Source: Ureibacillus acetophenoni
GTDB taxonomy: Bacteria; Bacillota; Bacilli; Bacillales_A; Planococcaceae
Length of the DNA: 64,000 nt
Reading direction: 5' to 3'
Assembly (NCBI RefSeq): GCF_900220965.1
Contig: NZ_OBQC01000008.1
Location: 1-64,000 of the forward strand
Position 1 is the first letter of the stretch, and every line of letters begins with the position of its first letter. A program made the translations under genes and the position numbers. Of the stretch, positions 1 through 8,129 are shown in pieces. The notes under the pieces were generated by a model. It saw nothing but the letters and a program-made list of their open reading frames with translations. It made no database searches and had not been told where the DNA came from.

Positions 1-530
1 GTCTTATAGAGAGCTTCTATTGGACAATTCAGCAGCAAAACAATCCTGAAATGTCTTATAGAGAGCTTCTATTGGACAATTCAGCAGCAAAACAATCCTG
101 AAATGTCTTATAGAGAGTTTCTATTGGACAATTCAGCAGCAAAACAATCCTGAAATGTCTTATAGAGAGCTTCTATTGGACAATTCAGCAGCAAAACAAT
201 CCTGAAATGTCTTATAGAGAGCTTCTATTGGACAATTCAGCAGCAAAACAATCCTGAAATGTCTTATAGAGAGCTTCTATTGGACAATTCAGCAGCAAAA
301 CAATCCTGAAATGTCTTATAGAGAGTTTCTATTGGACAATTCAGCAGCAAAACAATCCTGAAATGTCTTATAGAGAGCTTCTATTGGACAATTCAGCAGC
401 AAAACAATCCTGAAATGTCTTATAGAGAGCTTCTATTGGACAATTCAGCAGCAAAACAACCTTGAAATGTCTTATAGAGAGCTTCTATTGGACAATTCAA
501 CAGTAAAACAACCTTGAAATGTCTTATAGG
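1..530. repeat. 52-bp tandem repeat array (ten copies plus a partial)
   Basis: Exact 52-bp periodicity: units begin with GTCTTATAGAGAG at 1, 53, 105, 157, 209, 261, 313, 365, 417 and 469, and a diverged unit starts at 521. Copies are nearly identical; copies 3 and 7 share a C-to-T change (GAGAGTTT), and copies 9 and 10 carry CCTTGAAAT instead of TCCTGAAAT. Together with the preceding T, each unit has a 27-nt imperfect inverted repeat from TGTC to GACA. The array starts at the window edge, so its true length is unknown. There is no plausible coding frame because 52 is not a multiple of three. Confidence 0.95.
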
Positions 531-571
531 GGATCTCCAACGGAACGTTTCCATTGTATTTTCTATCTAAT

Positions 572-625
572 GTGTCCCGTAAAACGCATCAACGGGACAT
601 TTTTATAAAGTTTCAGCAAATAGTG
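572..625. repeat. Single 51-bp hairpin repeat unit left of the IS
   Basis: One unit of the same 51-bp family found at 2121-2477 lies here, with the perfect arms TGTCCCG and CGGGACA. The next unit would start at 623, where only GTG matches before the IS end begins. It is therefore the left flank of an array split by the insertion sequence. The 51 bp before it (521-571) are a diverged piece linking it to the 52-bp array. Confidence 0.85.
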
Positions 626-725
626 GATTAAGTCCATATAATTGTGTAAAAAGAAAAAGAGTCATTTTTCATTCTCTTTGGTACAATGTTTTCAACCACG
701 ATAAACATAGAAAGAGGATGTAAAA

Positions 726-1889
726 ATGACTCAGTTACAGTTTAACCTAGATATTGATGTTTTAAAAGACTCTATTATTAACTCAAATATTGATACTGTT
801 ATAAAATCAGCTATAGTTTTGGTATTAAATGAATTCATGGAAAAAGAACGTGATGAGTATTTACAAGCAGCTTCATATGAACGTTCTGCCGAACGCCGTG
901 ATTATCGTAATGGTTACTATGAGCGTGATTTTACTATCAGTATAGGAAAGATTACACTTAAAGTTCCAAGAACACGAAATGGTGAATTCTCTCCTTCTGT
1001 CTTTGAAAAATATGCTCGTTGTGATCAGGCATTCGTTCTATCAATGTTGGAGATGGTTGTTAGTGGGGTTTCCACAAGAAAAGTTACAAATGTTGTTGAA
1101 AAGCTTTGTGGGGAAAGTGTTTCTAAATCATTTGTTTCATCACTCACTCAAAAGCTTGATCCAGTTGTAAATGAATGGGCCAATAGGCCTTTAAACACAA
1201 CGTATTATCCTTTTGTATTTGTAGATGCGATGTATATTAAAGTTCGTGAGCATCATAGTGTTGTTTCTAAAGCTGTTTATATTGCAACCGCAATTACTGA
1301 AGGAAATAAAAGAGAAATTCTAGGTTTAAGTGTTGATCACGTTGAAAGTTTTGAAAGTTGGAGTCGCTTTATTCAACATTTAAAATCTCGTGGGCTACAA
1401 TCCCCAAAACTTATCATTTCCGATGCACATCAGGGATTACAGAAGGCGATACAACGCGAATTTATTGGTACAGCTTGGCAAAGATGCAATGTGCACTTTA
1501 AGCGTAATATCATGGAAAAGCTTCCTAAAAAGGATACAACAGAAATACGTTCGATGATTAAGCGGGTTTTTGATGCGGTTACAATCGAAGATGCTCGTAG
1601 ATTCAAAAATGAATTAATAGAGCAATTTAGTAATAACTTAAAATTCGAAAAAGCAGTTATGACCTTAGATGAAGGTTTCGAAGATACCATTCAATACATG
1701 AACTTTCCCGAAAAGATTCGTAGAAATATTCGAAGCACTAACTCCCTTGAACGCTTGAACCAAGAAGTTCGAAGACGAGAGACGGTATTACGTATATTCC
1801 CTAATACACAATCAGCTTTTAGATTAGTAGGTGCAGTACTAATGGATTATCAAAAAAACTATGACAAAAAAAAATCCCTAAATAAGTAA
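726..1889 (+). CDS. IS256-family DDE transposase
   Basis: Catalyses copy-out transposition of the surrounding element. The 387-residue protein is close to the usual 390 residues of IS256 transposase. The DDE triad is visible as D167 (FVFVDAMY), D233 (ISDAHQG) and E342 (NSLERLNQEVRRR), with the family motif WQRCNVHF around residue 261. An N-terminal region with RNGYYERDF precedes the catalytic core. Ribosome site AAAGAGGA lies just before the ATG, and an extended -10 (TGGTACAAT, 679-687) lies inside the left end. There are no frameshifts or stops, so the gene looks intact. Confidence 0.97.
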   Translation: MTQLQFNLDIDVLKDSIINSNIDTVIKSAIVLVLNEFMEKERDEYLQAASYERSAERRDYRNGYYERDFTISIGKITLKVPRTRNGEFSPSVFEKYARCDQAFVLSMLEMVVSGVSTRKVTNVVEKLCGESVSKSFVSSLTQKLDPVVNEWANRPLNTTYYPFVFVDAMYIKVREHHSVVSKAVYIATAITEGNKREILGLSVDHVESFESWSRFIQHLKSRGLQSPKLIISDAHQGLQKAIQREFIGTAWQRCNVHFKRNIMEKLPKKDTTEIRSMIKRVFDAVTIEDARRFKNELIEQFSNNLKFEKAVMTLDEGFEDTIQYMNFPEKIRRNIRSTNSLERLNQEVRRRETVLRIFPNTQSAFRLVGAVLMDYQKNYDKKKSLNK

Positions 1890-1902
1890 AAGTGTTTTTC
1901 AA

Positions 1903-2011
1903 CTTAACTTCCATTCCTGGGAGTATTCCATACACAGTAAAGGCTATCAAAGTGGAAAGAGCCTTTGACAGCCTTTACTGTGTATGGAATTTTAAACCCA
2001 CGGAAGTTAAG
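1903..2011 (+). other. Long hairpin downstream of the transposase
   Basis: A perfect 20-bp inverted repeat (1926-1945 against 1970-1989) continues inward as TCAAAG/CTTTGA (1947-1952, 1963-1968) and outward, after a gap, as CTTAACTTCC/GGAAGTTAAG (1903-1912, 2002-2011). It lies within the IS between the transposase stop and the right end. It could end transposase transcription or block outside transcription entering from the right; there is no clean T-run directly after it. Confidence 0.8.
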
Positions 2012-2120
2012 GCCAAAAAAATGTTAGGGGGGATATTTTTTGCCCCCAATATAATTATAAAAATATGGTTGAAAACATTCGTAGAAGCAATTTACACAAT
2101 AATAAGGACTTGACTAAATA

Positions 2121-2477
2121 GTGTCTCGAAAAACGCATCAACGGGACAAATTTATGAAGATTCTTCAAATAGTGTCTCGAAAAACGCATCAACGGGACAA
2201 ATTTATGAAGATTCTTCAAATAGTGTCCCGTAAAACGCATCAACGGGACACTTTTATGAAACTTCAACAAAAAGTGTCTCGAAAAACGCGTCAACGAGAC
2301 ACTTTTATGAAGTTTTAACAAATAGTGTCCCGTAAAACGCCTGAACGAGACACTTCTATGAAGTTTTTCCTAATAGTGTCTCGTAAAACGCATCAACGGG
2401 ACATTTTTATTAAATTCCATCAAATAGTGTCTCGTAGACCACTTGAACGAGACACTTCCACGAAGAATCGGCAAATC
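2121..2477. repeat. 51-bp hairpin tandem array (seven units)
   Basis: Units start at 2121, 2172, 2223, 2274, 2325, 2376 and 2427, exactly 51 bp apart. Each has a 27-nt inverted repeat from TGTC[C/T]CG to CG[G/A]GACA around a conserved AAAACGC-type loop, then a 24-nt A/T-rich linker that varies more. Some arms change together (TCTCG with CGAGA, TCCCG with CGGGA). Fifty-one is a multiple of three, so fortuitous reading frames stay open on both strands. The IS at 626-2115 split this array. Confidence 0.95.
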
Positions 2478-2521
2478 CCGTCTAGAAATATATAAAGCAT
2501 AATAATACGCAGATCATTTAT

Positions 2522-3466
2522 TCATTCAGCTTCTTCTAAAATCTTTAGCGTTTCTTTAACAAATAAATCTTGCATTAAATCATTATTTAAGGCGATTCCA
2601 AGATCAACACGATCGTGGCGGAATGCTCGGATTATTGCCTTCAATTGTGGTACATAAATCAGTTCTAAAGAATTTAGTGGACGTTTATTAATATAAGAGT
2701 CTAAAAATAATTGGAAGCGTTCCTGTTCATTTAGTTTGCCAGTATAAGGCGCATGCCAAGAATGGTAAACTGCAACAGCAATACATTCATTTAAATAAAC
2801 TTCATTTCCGGCGATATTAAAATCATAAATCGCTAATGATTCATCTGGTAGTCGTGCCATATTGTAATAACAAAAATCACCTTGAACCGCACCCTGGGGT
2901 AGTCGCATCCATACTTGTTCTAAATTAAACCGATACTCGTTATATAGTGATTCGATTTTATTGAAAAGGGGATGGCTGTTAAAATGTTTTTTAAATTCTA
3001 AGAAACTTAATTCATTTTCATCATAATCCCCGAGAGCTTCTGTTTGATTTCCTCCGAACATGCTCCAAGATGTTGTATTTGTAAATAAGTTTGGCATTTT
3101 CATAGATAAACGATGTTGAATACCTAACAGTTTACCGATTTCGATAATTTCTTTATCTGTAATAACTTCAATTGGTTTACCTGGTAACCCTTGTTCCAAT
3201 GAGAACATCTTATCTTCGTACTGGATACCATAAGTGCCATAGATTGACTGGATATATCTAGCCACTCTAAATCCTTGATCATTTAATAGATTCGCAAATG
3301 TGCAGCTTGCTTCCCAATGAGTTTTATCTGCTAGTTCACCTTTTAAATAATATGTATGAGCAGTTTCAATTTTAGCTAAAACTCGTTCATTATTTCGAAG
3401 AATCTTAACTTCTTTTGGGTTAATGTAATAGTTATTACATATATCAATAATTTTTTGATTATCCAT
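2522..3466 (-). CDS. APH/choline-kinase-fold phosphotransferase-like protein
   Basis: About 314 residues with the layout of aminoglycoside/homoserine-kinase-type phosphotransferases (APH superfamily, also CotS/YcbJ-like spore proteins). The catalytic-loop equivalent reads QGDFCYYN (residues 195-202 from this start) and is followed by the metal-binding-like YDFN. The usual HGD histidine is replaced by glutamine, while aspartate and asparagine of the loop are kept, so activity is plausible but unproven; the substrate is unknown. I chose the second ATG (3466) because GAGGA lies 9 nt before it; the upstream ATG at 3475 would sit almost on the ribosome site. It lies alone on the minus strand beside the repeat array. 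Confidence 0.75.
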   Translation of the reverse strand: MDNQKIIDICNNYYINPKEVKILRNNERVLAKIETAHTYYLKGELADKTHWEASCTFANLLNDQGFRVARYIQSIYGTYGIQYEDKMFSLEQGLPGKPIEVITDKEIIEIGKLLGIQHRLSMKMPNLFTNTTSWSMFGGNQTEALGDYDENELSFLEFKKHFNSHPLFNKIESLYNEYRFNLEQVWMRLPQGAVQGDFCYYNMARLPDESLAIYDFNIAGNEVYLNECIAVAVYHSWHAPYTGKLNEQERFQLFLDSYINKRPLNSLELIYVPQLKAIIRAFRHDRVDLGIALNNDLMQDLFVKETLKILEEAE

Positions 3467-3578
3467 ATTTGTCATTCCTCACATTAGTTTTTCAATTAAG
3501 CTTCTTCATATATTTATAGATATTATATAAACATCATAAAATACCTTTTTAAAATTTAAATTACCTTAGAAATTCACT

Positions 3579-3608
3579 AAAAACACCGACTTCAAATTAG
3601 CCGGTGTT
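3579..3608 (-). terminator. Rho-independent terminator overlapping the stop of the 3597-3992 gene
   Basis: The arms AACACCG (3582-3588) and CGGTGTT (3602-3608) form a hairpin on the minus-strand transcript, followed by TTTTT. The upstream arm includes the last codons of the small membrane protein gene. Confidence 0.75.
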
Positions 3609-3992
3609 GGATAAGTGATCCTGACGTATTTTTTTCATTTCACTTATTTTATGAGAAACAAAGATTAAGATAAAGCTAAACAAATATGCTAGGCTTGTAA
3701 TTCCAAACCAAGAAAATATTCCAGGTGTAAAGTATACATATAAACTTATAGGTAGAGACCATACAAAGGCTGCTAATAATAGGGAAAGTTTAACCCTTGC
3801 AGATGCATAGATTGCTAAACAGGCTGGTAGAAATAGCATTACAAATGTTATCAAAGTTGGAGTATTTGCTGGCGCTGCGTAAGGATTAAAAAAGACAAAA
3901 ATAAACCATAATCCAAGACTGATTATTCCTGAGAAAATCCCTAATAATTTTCCGAATTTATGAATGTTTCTCAACTCCTTTAAGTGACTCAA
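3597..3992 (-). CDS. Small multi-pass membrane protein, function unknown
   Basis: 131 residues with four predicted membrane segments (about 16-35, 45-63, 68-87 and 94-113) and charged ends. It is not a family I can name. The start is uncertain: the frame opens with TTG at 3992 with AGGA almost touching it, while a better ribosome site (AAAGGAG) lies just inside the frame, so translation may begin a few codons later. A terminator overlaps its stop codon. It stands between the kinase-like gene and the PepSY genes, all on the minus strand but separated by terminators, so it is probably a single-gene unit. Confidence 0.6.
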   Translation of the reverse strand: MSHLKELRNIHKFGKLLGIFSGIISLGLWFIFVFFNPYAAPANTPTLITFVMLFLPACLAIYASARVKLSLLLAAFVWSLPISLYVYFTPGIFSWFGITSLAYLFSFILIFVSHKISEMKKIRQDHLSNTG

Positions 3993-4031
3993 TCCTAGTT
4001 AAAATATATTCCAACGGACTATTTAATATAC

Positions 4032-4066
4032 AAAAAAGTCGACCCTATATTAATAGAGTCAACTTT
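4032..4066 (-). terminator. Terminator after the PepSY gene at 4079
   Basis: On the minus strand an AAGTTGACTC...GGGTCGACTT stem (with a G-U pair) is followed by TTTTTT, directly after the stop at 4079. Confidence 0.75.
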
Positions 4067-4078
4067 ATAAGTTAAATA

Positions 4079-4750
4079 TTAGTCATCGTTATCATCATCG
4101 TCATCATCGTCATCGTCATCATCATCATTACCATCGTCGTCGTCATCGTCATCATCGTCGTCATCATCATAGCGATCATCATCATAACGGTCGTCATCAT
4201 AACGATCATCATAGTCATCGTCATCATCATCTCTTGTTACTGGTTTTGGTGCAGGTGTTGCAGTTGGTTGTTGTTGTTGTTGTTGAACTTTTTCAGACTG
4301 AACTTTCGTTGTGTTTGTATTTGGTTCTACAAGTTCCACATTAACTTTAACATTCTTATTGTTATCATCTTCATAACGATCATCATAGTCGTCGTCAAAG
4401 CGATCATCATCAGAAACATTATATTGAATGTTATTAGTGTTAGTTGTTACTTGTTTCTTATCATCTAAATCGTCTTTATGTTTTCTAACTAAATCACCAG
4501 TGCTTGCATCGTATTTTAATTCGTATTCAGCATCTTCTGTTACAATCTCAATTTCGTAATACTTTTTATTTCCTTCTTTTTCAACTTCAAATTCACGAAT
4601 TTTTCCGTTAACCTCAGTTAATGCTTTTTCTTTTATTTGTTCTGCTGATAGTTCACTTGCAGATCCAACTAAACTTTCGCCAGCTACTGCAATAATCCCT
4701 CCGATACCCATAACACCTAAAAGTGCTGGTACTAAAATAACTTTTTTCAT
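4079..4750 (-). CDS. Secreted PepSY-domain protein with poly-aspartate tail
   Basis: 223 residues: an N-terminal hydrophobic segment (about 3-24, signal peptide or anchor), one PepSY unit (about 33-93, ending YDASTGDLVRK), then a low-complexity region with DDRYDDD repeats, a glutamine run, a proline-rich piece and a C-terminal tail that is almost all aspartate. PepSY domains act outside the membrane as modulators of proteases or sensors; the acidic tail suggests binding of divalent cations, which is inference. GAGAGGA stands 7 nt before the ATG. It lies behind a second PepSY gene and a two-component system but has its own terminator and a 119-nt leader, so it may be separately transcribed. 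The GAT/GAC tract can change length in frame by slippage. Confidence 0.85.
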   Translation of the reverse strand: MKKVILVPALLGVMGIGGIIAVAGESLVGSASELSAEQIKEKALTEVNGKIREFEVEKEGNKKYYEIEIVTEDAEYELKYDASTGDLVRKHKDDLDDKKQVTTNTNNIQYNVSDDDRFDDDYDDRYEDDNNKNVKVNVELVEPNTNTTKVQSEKVQQQQQQPTATPAPKPVTRDDDDDDYDDRYDDDRYDDDRYDDDDDDDDDDDDGNDDDDDDDDDDDDNDD

Positions 4751-4817
4751 GTAATCCTCTCCTCATGTCTTTGATACTTTAACTATACAAATAGAAAATG
4801 AAAAAAATCGGAGAGAA

Positions 4818-4860
4818 AGATTAGAAAACGATGAGAAAACTATTAATTCTTTCTCATCGT
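4818..4860 (-). terminator. Terminator of the two-component/PepSY operon
   Basis: On the minus strand the arm AACGATGAGAAA pairs with its complement and is followed by TTCTAATCTTT, just after the stop of the PepSY gene at 4870. Confidence 0.8.
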
Positions 4861-4869
4861 TTGTTCAGG

Positions 4870-5652
4870 TTACTCATTATCGTCATCGTCATCGTCATCG
4901 TCATCATCGACATCGTCGTCATCATCATCGTCGTCGTCATCGTCATCATCATCAGAATTCTGAACTCGAGTTACAGATAATACCTTTCCTGAAATGGCGT
5001 GTATTTCGAACACTGCTTTTTGTTGAGAAGTAGCTACTTCGACTAAGTAATAACCACCATCACTAGACGGTTCAAACACAATATATTGAACTGTGCCATT
5101 TAACTGGGATAATGCAATTTGTTTTGCTTTATCGCTAGAGATTGCTGTAACAGTAGGCGTAGTAGGAGTTTGTTCTTTAATCTTTTCAGAGACAATCTCA
5201 CCAGTTTCTGCATTCACTACGATTGTCTTTAAAACCTCATTTTCAGTAACTTCCACTACATACTGCGGAGTTGGAGCGTTCATTTGCAATGCAATCGTAT
5301 CAATTGATCCTTTAATTTTCGTATTTAATAACGTTCGGATCTCCGCATCTGACATAATGTTTGTAGAATCTGAACTATTTACTTTAACAAAATCTATAAA
5401 ATTCCCTGTACTCGCGTCGACAACGACATTATAAAAGCTATTGTTACGCTCAAGTGTAAAATGAAATACTTCATCTTTTTGTTCAAATGATTCAACTTTT
5501 CCACTGTATAGCGCTTCGACTCTATCAGCAATTTCTTGAATTGAAAATTCCTTAGTTTCAGAGAAACGTTCTTGGATATTCCAAATTACAACGAATGATA
5601 CTACTAGCAATAAAGTAACAAACCCTAGCATCCATTTTGTATAATTTGTCAT
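4870..5652 (-). CDS. Membrane-anchored protein with two PepSY-like units and poly-aspartate tail
   Basis: 260 residues: one membrane segment at about 8-25, then two PepSY-like units (about 40-85, ending VVDASTGNF, and 175-230, ending EIHAISGKV), with a middle copy-like stretch VVNAETGEIV. The C-terminus is about 25 residues of nearly pure aspartate. Its start overlaps the stop of the sensor kinase gene by 4 nt (ATGA), so the two are translationally coupled and very likely work together. This matches B. subtilis ykoG-ykoH-ykoI, where a PepSY protein follows the two-component genes; the signal sensed is unknown. Poly-aspartate outside the membrane could bind calcium or other cations (inference). 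Confidence 0.85.
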   Translation of the reverse strand: MTNYTKWMLGFVTLLLVVSFVVIWNIQERFSETKEFSIQEIADRVEALYSGKVESFEQKDEVFHFTLERNNSFYNVVVDASTGNFIDFVKVNSSDSTNIMSDAEIRTLLNTKIKGSIDTIALQMNAPTPQYVVEVTENEVLKTIVVNAETGEIVSEKIKEQTPTTPTVTAISSDKAKQIALSQLNGTVQYIVFEPSSDGGYYLVEVATSQQKAVFEIHAISGKVLSVTRVQNSDDDDDDDDDDDDDDVDDDDDDDDDDNE

Positions 5653-7019
5653 TGGCTATCCACCTCGTTTCTCTCATTATAATTTAAAGGAATCATTAAT
5701 CTAAAAGTCGTACCTACATTGATTTCGCTCTCTACTATAATTTCAATTTGAAGTAAATCTGATAATTCTTTTGCAATGGCTAACCCTAATCCGGTACCAC
5801 CAGTTTTACGATTTCGATCTTCTTTTACTCGATAAAAACGGTCAAACAAGTGAGGTAATTGTTCTTCAGGAATACCTACACCAAAATCTTGAATCGCTAT
5901 AGATATATTGTTATTTTCTACACCGGCCTTAAGAACAATTTTGTCATCACTATATTTTCTAGCATTATCTAATAAAATATAGAGCAATTGTTTTAATCGC
6001 TGTTCATCTGTATTTACAAATAGTGATGGTTCGATTTGTAGTTGGAATTCCCGATTGTATGCTTGCTTTAGTTGTAAAGTTACATCTTTAAGTAATTGAC
6101 TAAGGTTTACTTTTCCTATTGAAATGGAAACGTATTCTTTATTTTTTGCTAGTTCAAGCATTTGAGCGATTAAATCCTTCATTCGGTTAGATTCACTCAC
6201 AATGGCATCTAGCGCTTCTTTCGCAATTTTTTCGTTTGTAAATCCACGTCGAAGCAACAATTTTGCATAGCTGTCAATTACAGTCAATGGTGTTTTAAGT
6301 TCATGGGATGCATTCGACACAAATTGCTGTTGCTTCCGATAGTTCGTTTCTAGAGCTTCCATCATGTGATTGAAAGTTCGACCGATTTCAGCAAGTTCAT
6401 CTTTTCCGGCGATCGATTCATCAATTTTTTCGTAGGTTCCAGACGTGGTACTTTTACTCATAACCCGATTCAGTTTTTCTAACGGTTTTAAAATAATGCT
6501 GCCCAAAACCATATTCGACAGTATGATTGGTATCGCGACTAAAATTGTCACAGCAGTAAGGATTAATTTTAATAGATCTCTATTAAAAGCGACGTCATTT
6601 AACTGTTGAATTAATTGAAATTTAACTACATTTCCGTTGGTCCATATAGCGGGTATCTCAATCATAATAGTTGGTATGCCTTTTACTTCTGTTAACGCAT
6701 ATTGTTCATTCTTTCCAATTTGCATTTGAACTGGATCATACAAAGGTGATTGAACGGATGTCATTTCCTTACCCCTGTCATTAATCACGTTAATTGCGCC
6801 ATTAGATGGGATATATGACCGTAAAACCATATTTGGATCAGAGACTTCTTGGAATTGGTTAAAAGTAGTCACTAATTCTTCACCACGTAATACTAATTGT
6901 TTGTATTCAGTATTGATAGATAATTGTTCATACAGTTTATAAACACCGAAATTAACTAGTACAATCAATACAAGCATTAGTAATGTGGTGAAGACATGAA
7001 TTTTGGTCCTAAGTTTCAT
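5649..7019 (-). CDS. Two-component sensor histidine kinase (YkoH-like)
   Basis: 456 residues. Membrane segments at about 8-29 and 150-172 flank an extracytoplasmic sensor of roughly 120 residues; a HAMP region (about 173-228) follows. The phosphoacceptor H239 is in SNASHELKTPLTVI. The ATPase domain shows an N box (LLDNARKYS, near 353), DFGVGIP, and GGTGLGLAIAK. It autophosphorylates and passes phosphate to the adjacent regulator, whose gene it overlaps by 11 nt. The downstream PepSY gene overlaps it by 4 nt. Neighbourhood and domain order resemble B. subtilis YkoH, and in general form the ArlS/CssS group; the ligand is not known. Confidence 0.93.
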   Translation of the reverse strand: MKLRTKIHVFTTLLMLVLIVLVNFGVYKLYEQLSINTEYKQLVLRGEELVTTFNQFQEVSDPNMVLRSYIPSNGAINVINDRGKEMTSVQSPLYDPVQMQIGKNEQYALTEVKGIPTIMIEIPAIWTNGNVVKFQLIQQLNDVAFNRDLLKLILTAVTILVAIPIILSNMVLGSIILKPLEKLNRVMSKSTTSGTYEKIDESIAGKDELAEIGRTFNHMMEALETNYRKQQQFVSNASHELKTPLTVIDSYAKLLLRRGFTNEKIAKEALDAIVSESNRMKDLIAQMLELAKNKEYVSISIGKVNLSQLLKDVTLQLKQAYNREFQLQIEPSLFVNTDEQRLKQLLYILLDNARKYSDDKIVLKAGVENNNISIAIQDFGVGIPEEQLPHLFDRFYRVKEDRNRKTGGTGLGLAIAKELSDLLQIEIIVESEINVGTTFRLMIPLNYNERNEVDSQ

Positions 7020-7725
7020 GATTCGACTCCTTTAAGACATAGCCGACACCACGAACTGTATGAATAATTGGTGATGGGTTAGCAGCATCTAACTTTTGAC
7101 GAATGTATCGAATATAAACATCGACTACATTTGTATCTCCGTAATAATCATAACCCCAAACAGCTTCTAGAATCTGATCCCGTGATAATACTTGTTTTGG
7201 ATGCTTCAATAAATGAAGTAATAAATCATACTCTCTTGGTGTCAGGTCAATTGATATGCCATGATATTGAACCTCACGAGTTTGTTCGTGGATAGACAAA
7301 TGATTGTAAGCAATAAGATGTTCGTCACTTTGTTTGTCTTCAGTTACTCCTTTTCTCATTTGGGCAAATCTTAAATTTGCTCGAATTCTTGCTATTAATT
7401 CCTCAAATTCGAATGGCTTAGTAACATAGTCATTTGCTCCAAGGTCAAGACCTTTTACTTTATCCTCCACATCACTTTTAGCAGTAAGTAATATGACTGG
7501 CGTCGTTTGTTCTGTAGAACGAATTCGTTTTAACACATCAAGGCCATTCATTTCGGGCAACATTAAATCTAGAAGGATTAAATCGAAATTCCCTTCTCGG
7601 TACTTGATTAACCCTTCTGTACCAGTGTGGGCAACATCAGTTATATATCCTTCAAACTCAAGCTCTAACTGTAATACACGAGCAATATTTTCTTCATCTT
7701 CAATAATTAATATTTTTTGTTCCAT
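7009..7725 (-). CDS. OmpR-family response regulator (YkoG-like)
   Basis: About 238 residues: an N-terminal receiver with acidic pocket EDEE, phosphoacceptor aspartate in LILLDLMLPEMNG (residue 53), the conserved threonine in LLTAKS and lysine in VTKPFEF, then a winged-helix DNA-binding domain (about 135-235, with LTPREYDLLLHL and IHTVRGVGYVLK). It pairs with the overlapping kinase gene. The frame extends to a TTG at 7731, but ATG at 7725 has the better distance from a weak GTGAG ribosome site. The genes run away from the NETI gene, so the 200-nt gap at 7726-7925 holds divergent promoters. Confidence 0.93.
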   Translation of the reverse strand: MEQKILIIEDEENIARVLQLELEFEGYITDVAHTGTEGLIKYREGNFDLILLDLMLPEMNGLDVLKRIRSTEQTTPVILLTAKSDVEDKVKGLDLGANDYVTKPFEFEELIARIRANLRFAQMRKGVTEDKQSDEHLIAYNHLSIHEQTREVQYHGISIDLTPREYDLLLHLLKHPKQVLSRDQILEAVWGYDYYGDTNVVDVYIRYIRQKLDAANPSPIIHTVRGVGYVLKESNHET

Positions 7726-7925
7726 TAACAATCAACTCACTATTCAAGTTTATATATGTAATTAAAATAATACATGATATAAATTAAAATTCGATGAGAA
7801 TCCATCCTTTAAAAGTGACAAATATTTTTACAATTTAACGTACATAAGAAAAGTTGTGAATAAATCATAAAAAGTATTACACGTTCATGTTATAGTATCA
7901 AAAAAGGTCGAAAGGAATAGGCGAA

Positions 7926-8114
7926 ATGTCGAAAAAGCAAGTATGGTTCGAAGTAGAAGAAAATGAAACAATTGAACAATGTATCGATCGAATGCGTAAG
8001 GAAGGTTACATGCCAATGGGGCGTAAAGAAGAGCCGGTATTTCACATAGTTAATGGTGAACCGACATACTTACGTCAAAAAATTAAATTTAAAGGCGTAC
8101 TAATAGAAGAATGA
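7926..8114 (+). CDS. yebG: NETI motif-containing protein (YebG family)
   Basis: 62 residues, with the motif ENETIEQCIDRMRKEGYMP after MSKKQVWFEV, as in the small NETI proteins of Bacillaceae. Function is unknown. The ribosome site GAAAGGAATAG precedes ATG. Its place immediately upstream of purE is the same as that of yebG in B. subtilis, supporting orthology. The hairpin after the gene coincides with a PurR-box pair and could also end its transcript. Confidence 0.85.
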   Translation: MSKKQVWFEVEENETIEQCIDRMRKEGYMPMGRKEEPVFHIVNGEPTYLRQKIKFKGVLIEE

Positions 8115-8129
8115 GTATTGTTTTGGTAA

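Larger units (their letters stand above)
626..2115 (+). mobile_element. IS256-family insertion sequence
   Basis: A complete element of about 1.49 kb with one transposase gene. Terminal inverted repeats are at 630-650 and 2091-2111 (19 of 21 positions match, beginning AAGTCC and ending TTGTGTAAA), very like the published IS256 ends. AAATAGTG flanks both sides (618-625 and 2116-2123), fitting the 8-9 bp target duplication of this family. Because AAATAGTG also occurs naturally once per 51-bp unit, the duplication cannot be strictly proved and the outer 3-4 bp of each end are uncertain. The transposase is full length, so the copy may be active. Confidence 0.9.

Noticed and set aside
1892-2113. 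73-codon frame after the transposase
   Set aside because: It is formed by the long hairpin and the right end of the IS, with no ribosome site.
2055-2321. Reading frames of 65 and 88 codons in the 51-bp array
   Set aside because: Same cause (51 = 17 codons); no start context, and both strands are open.
1-2477. CRISPR array: 27-nt palindromic repeat with 24-25-nt spacer in the 51/52-bp arrays
   Set aside because: The 'spacers' are near identical within the 52-bp array and clearly related within the 51-bp array, and no cas gene is in the window.
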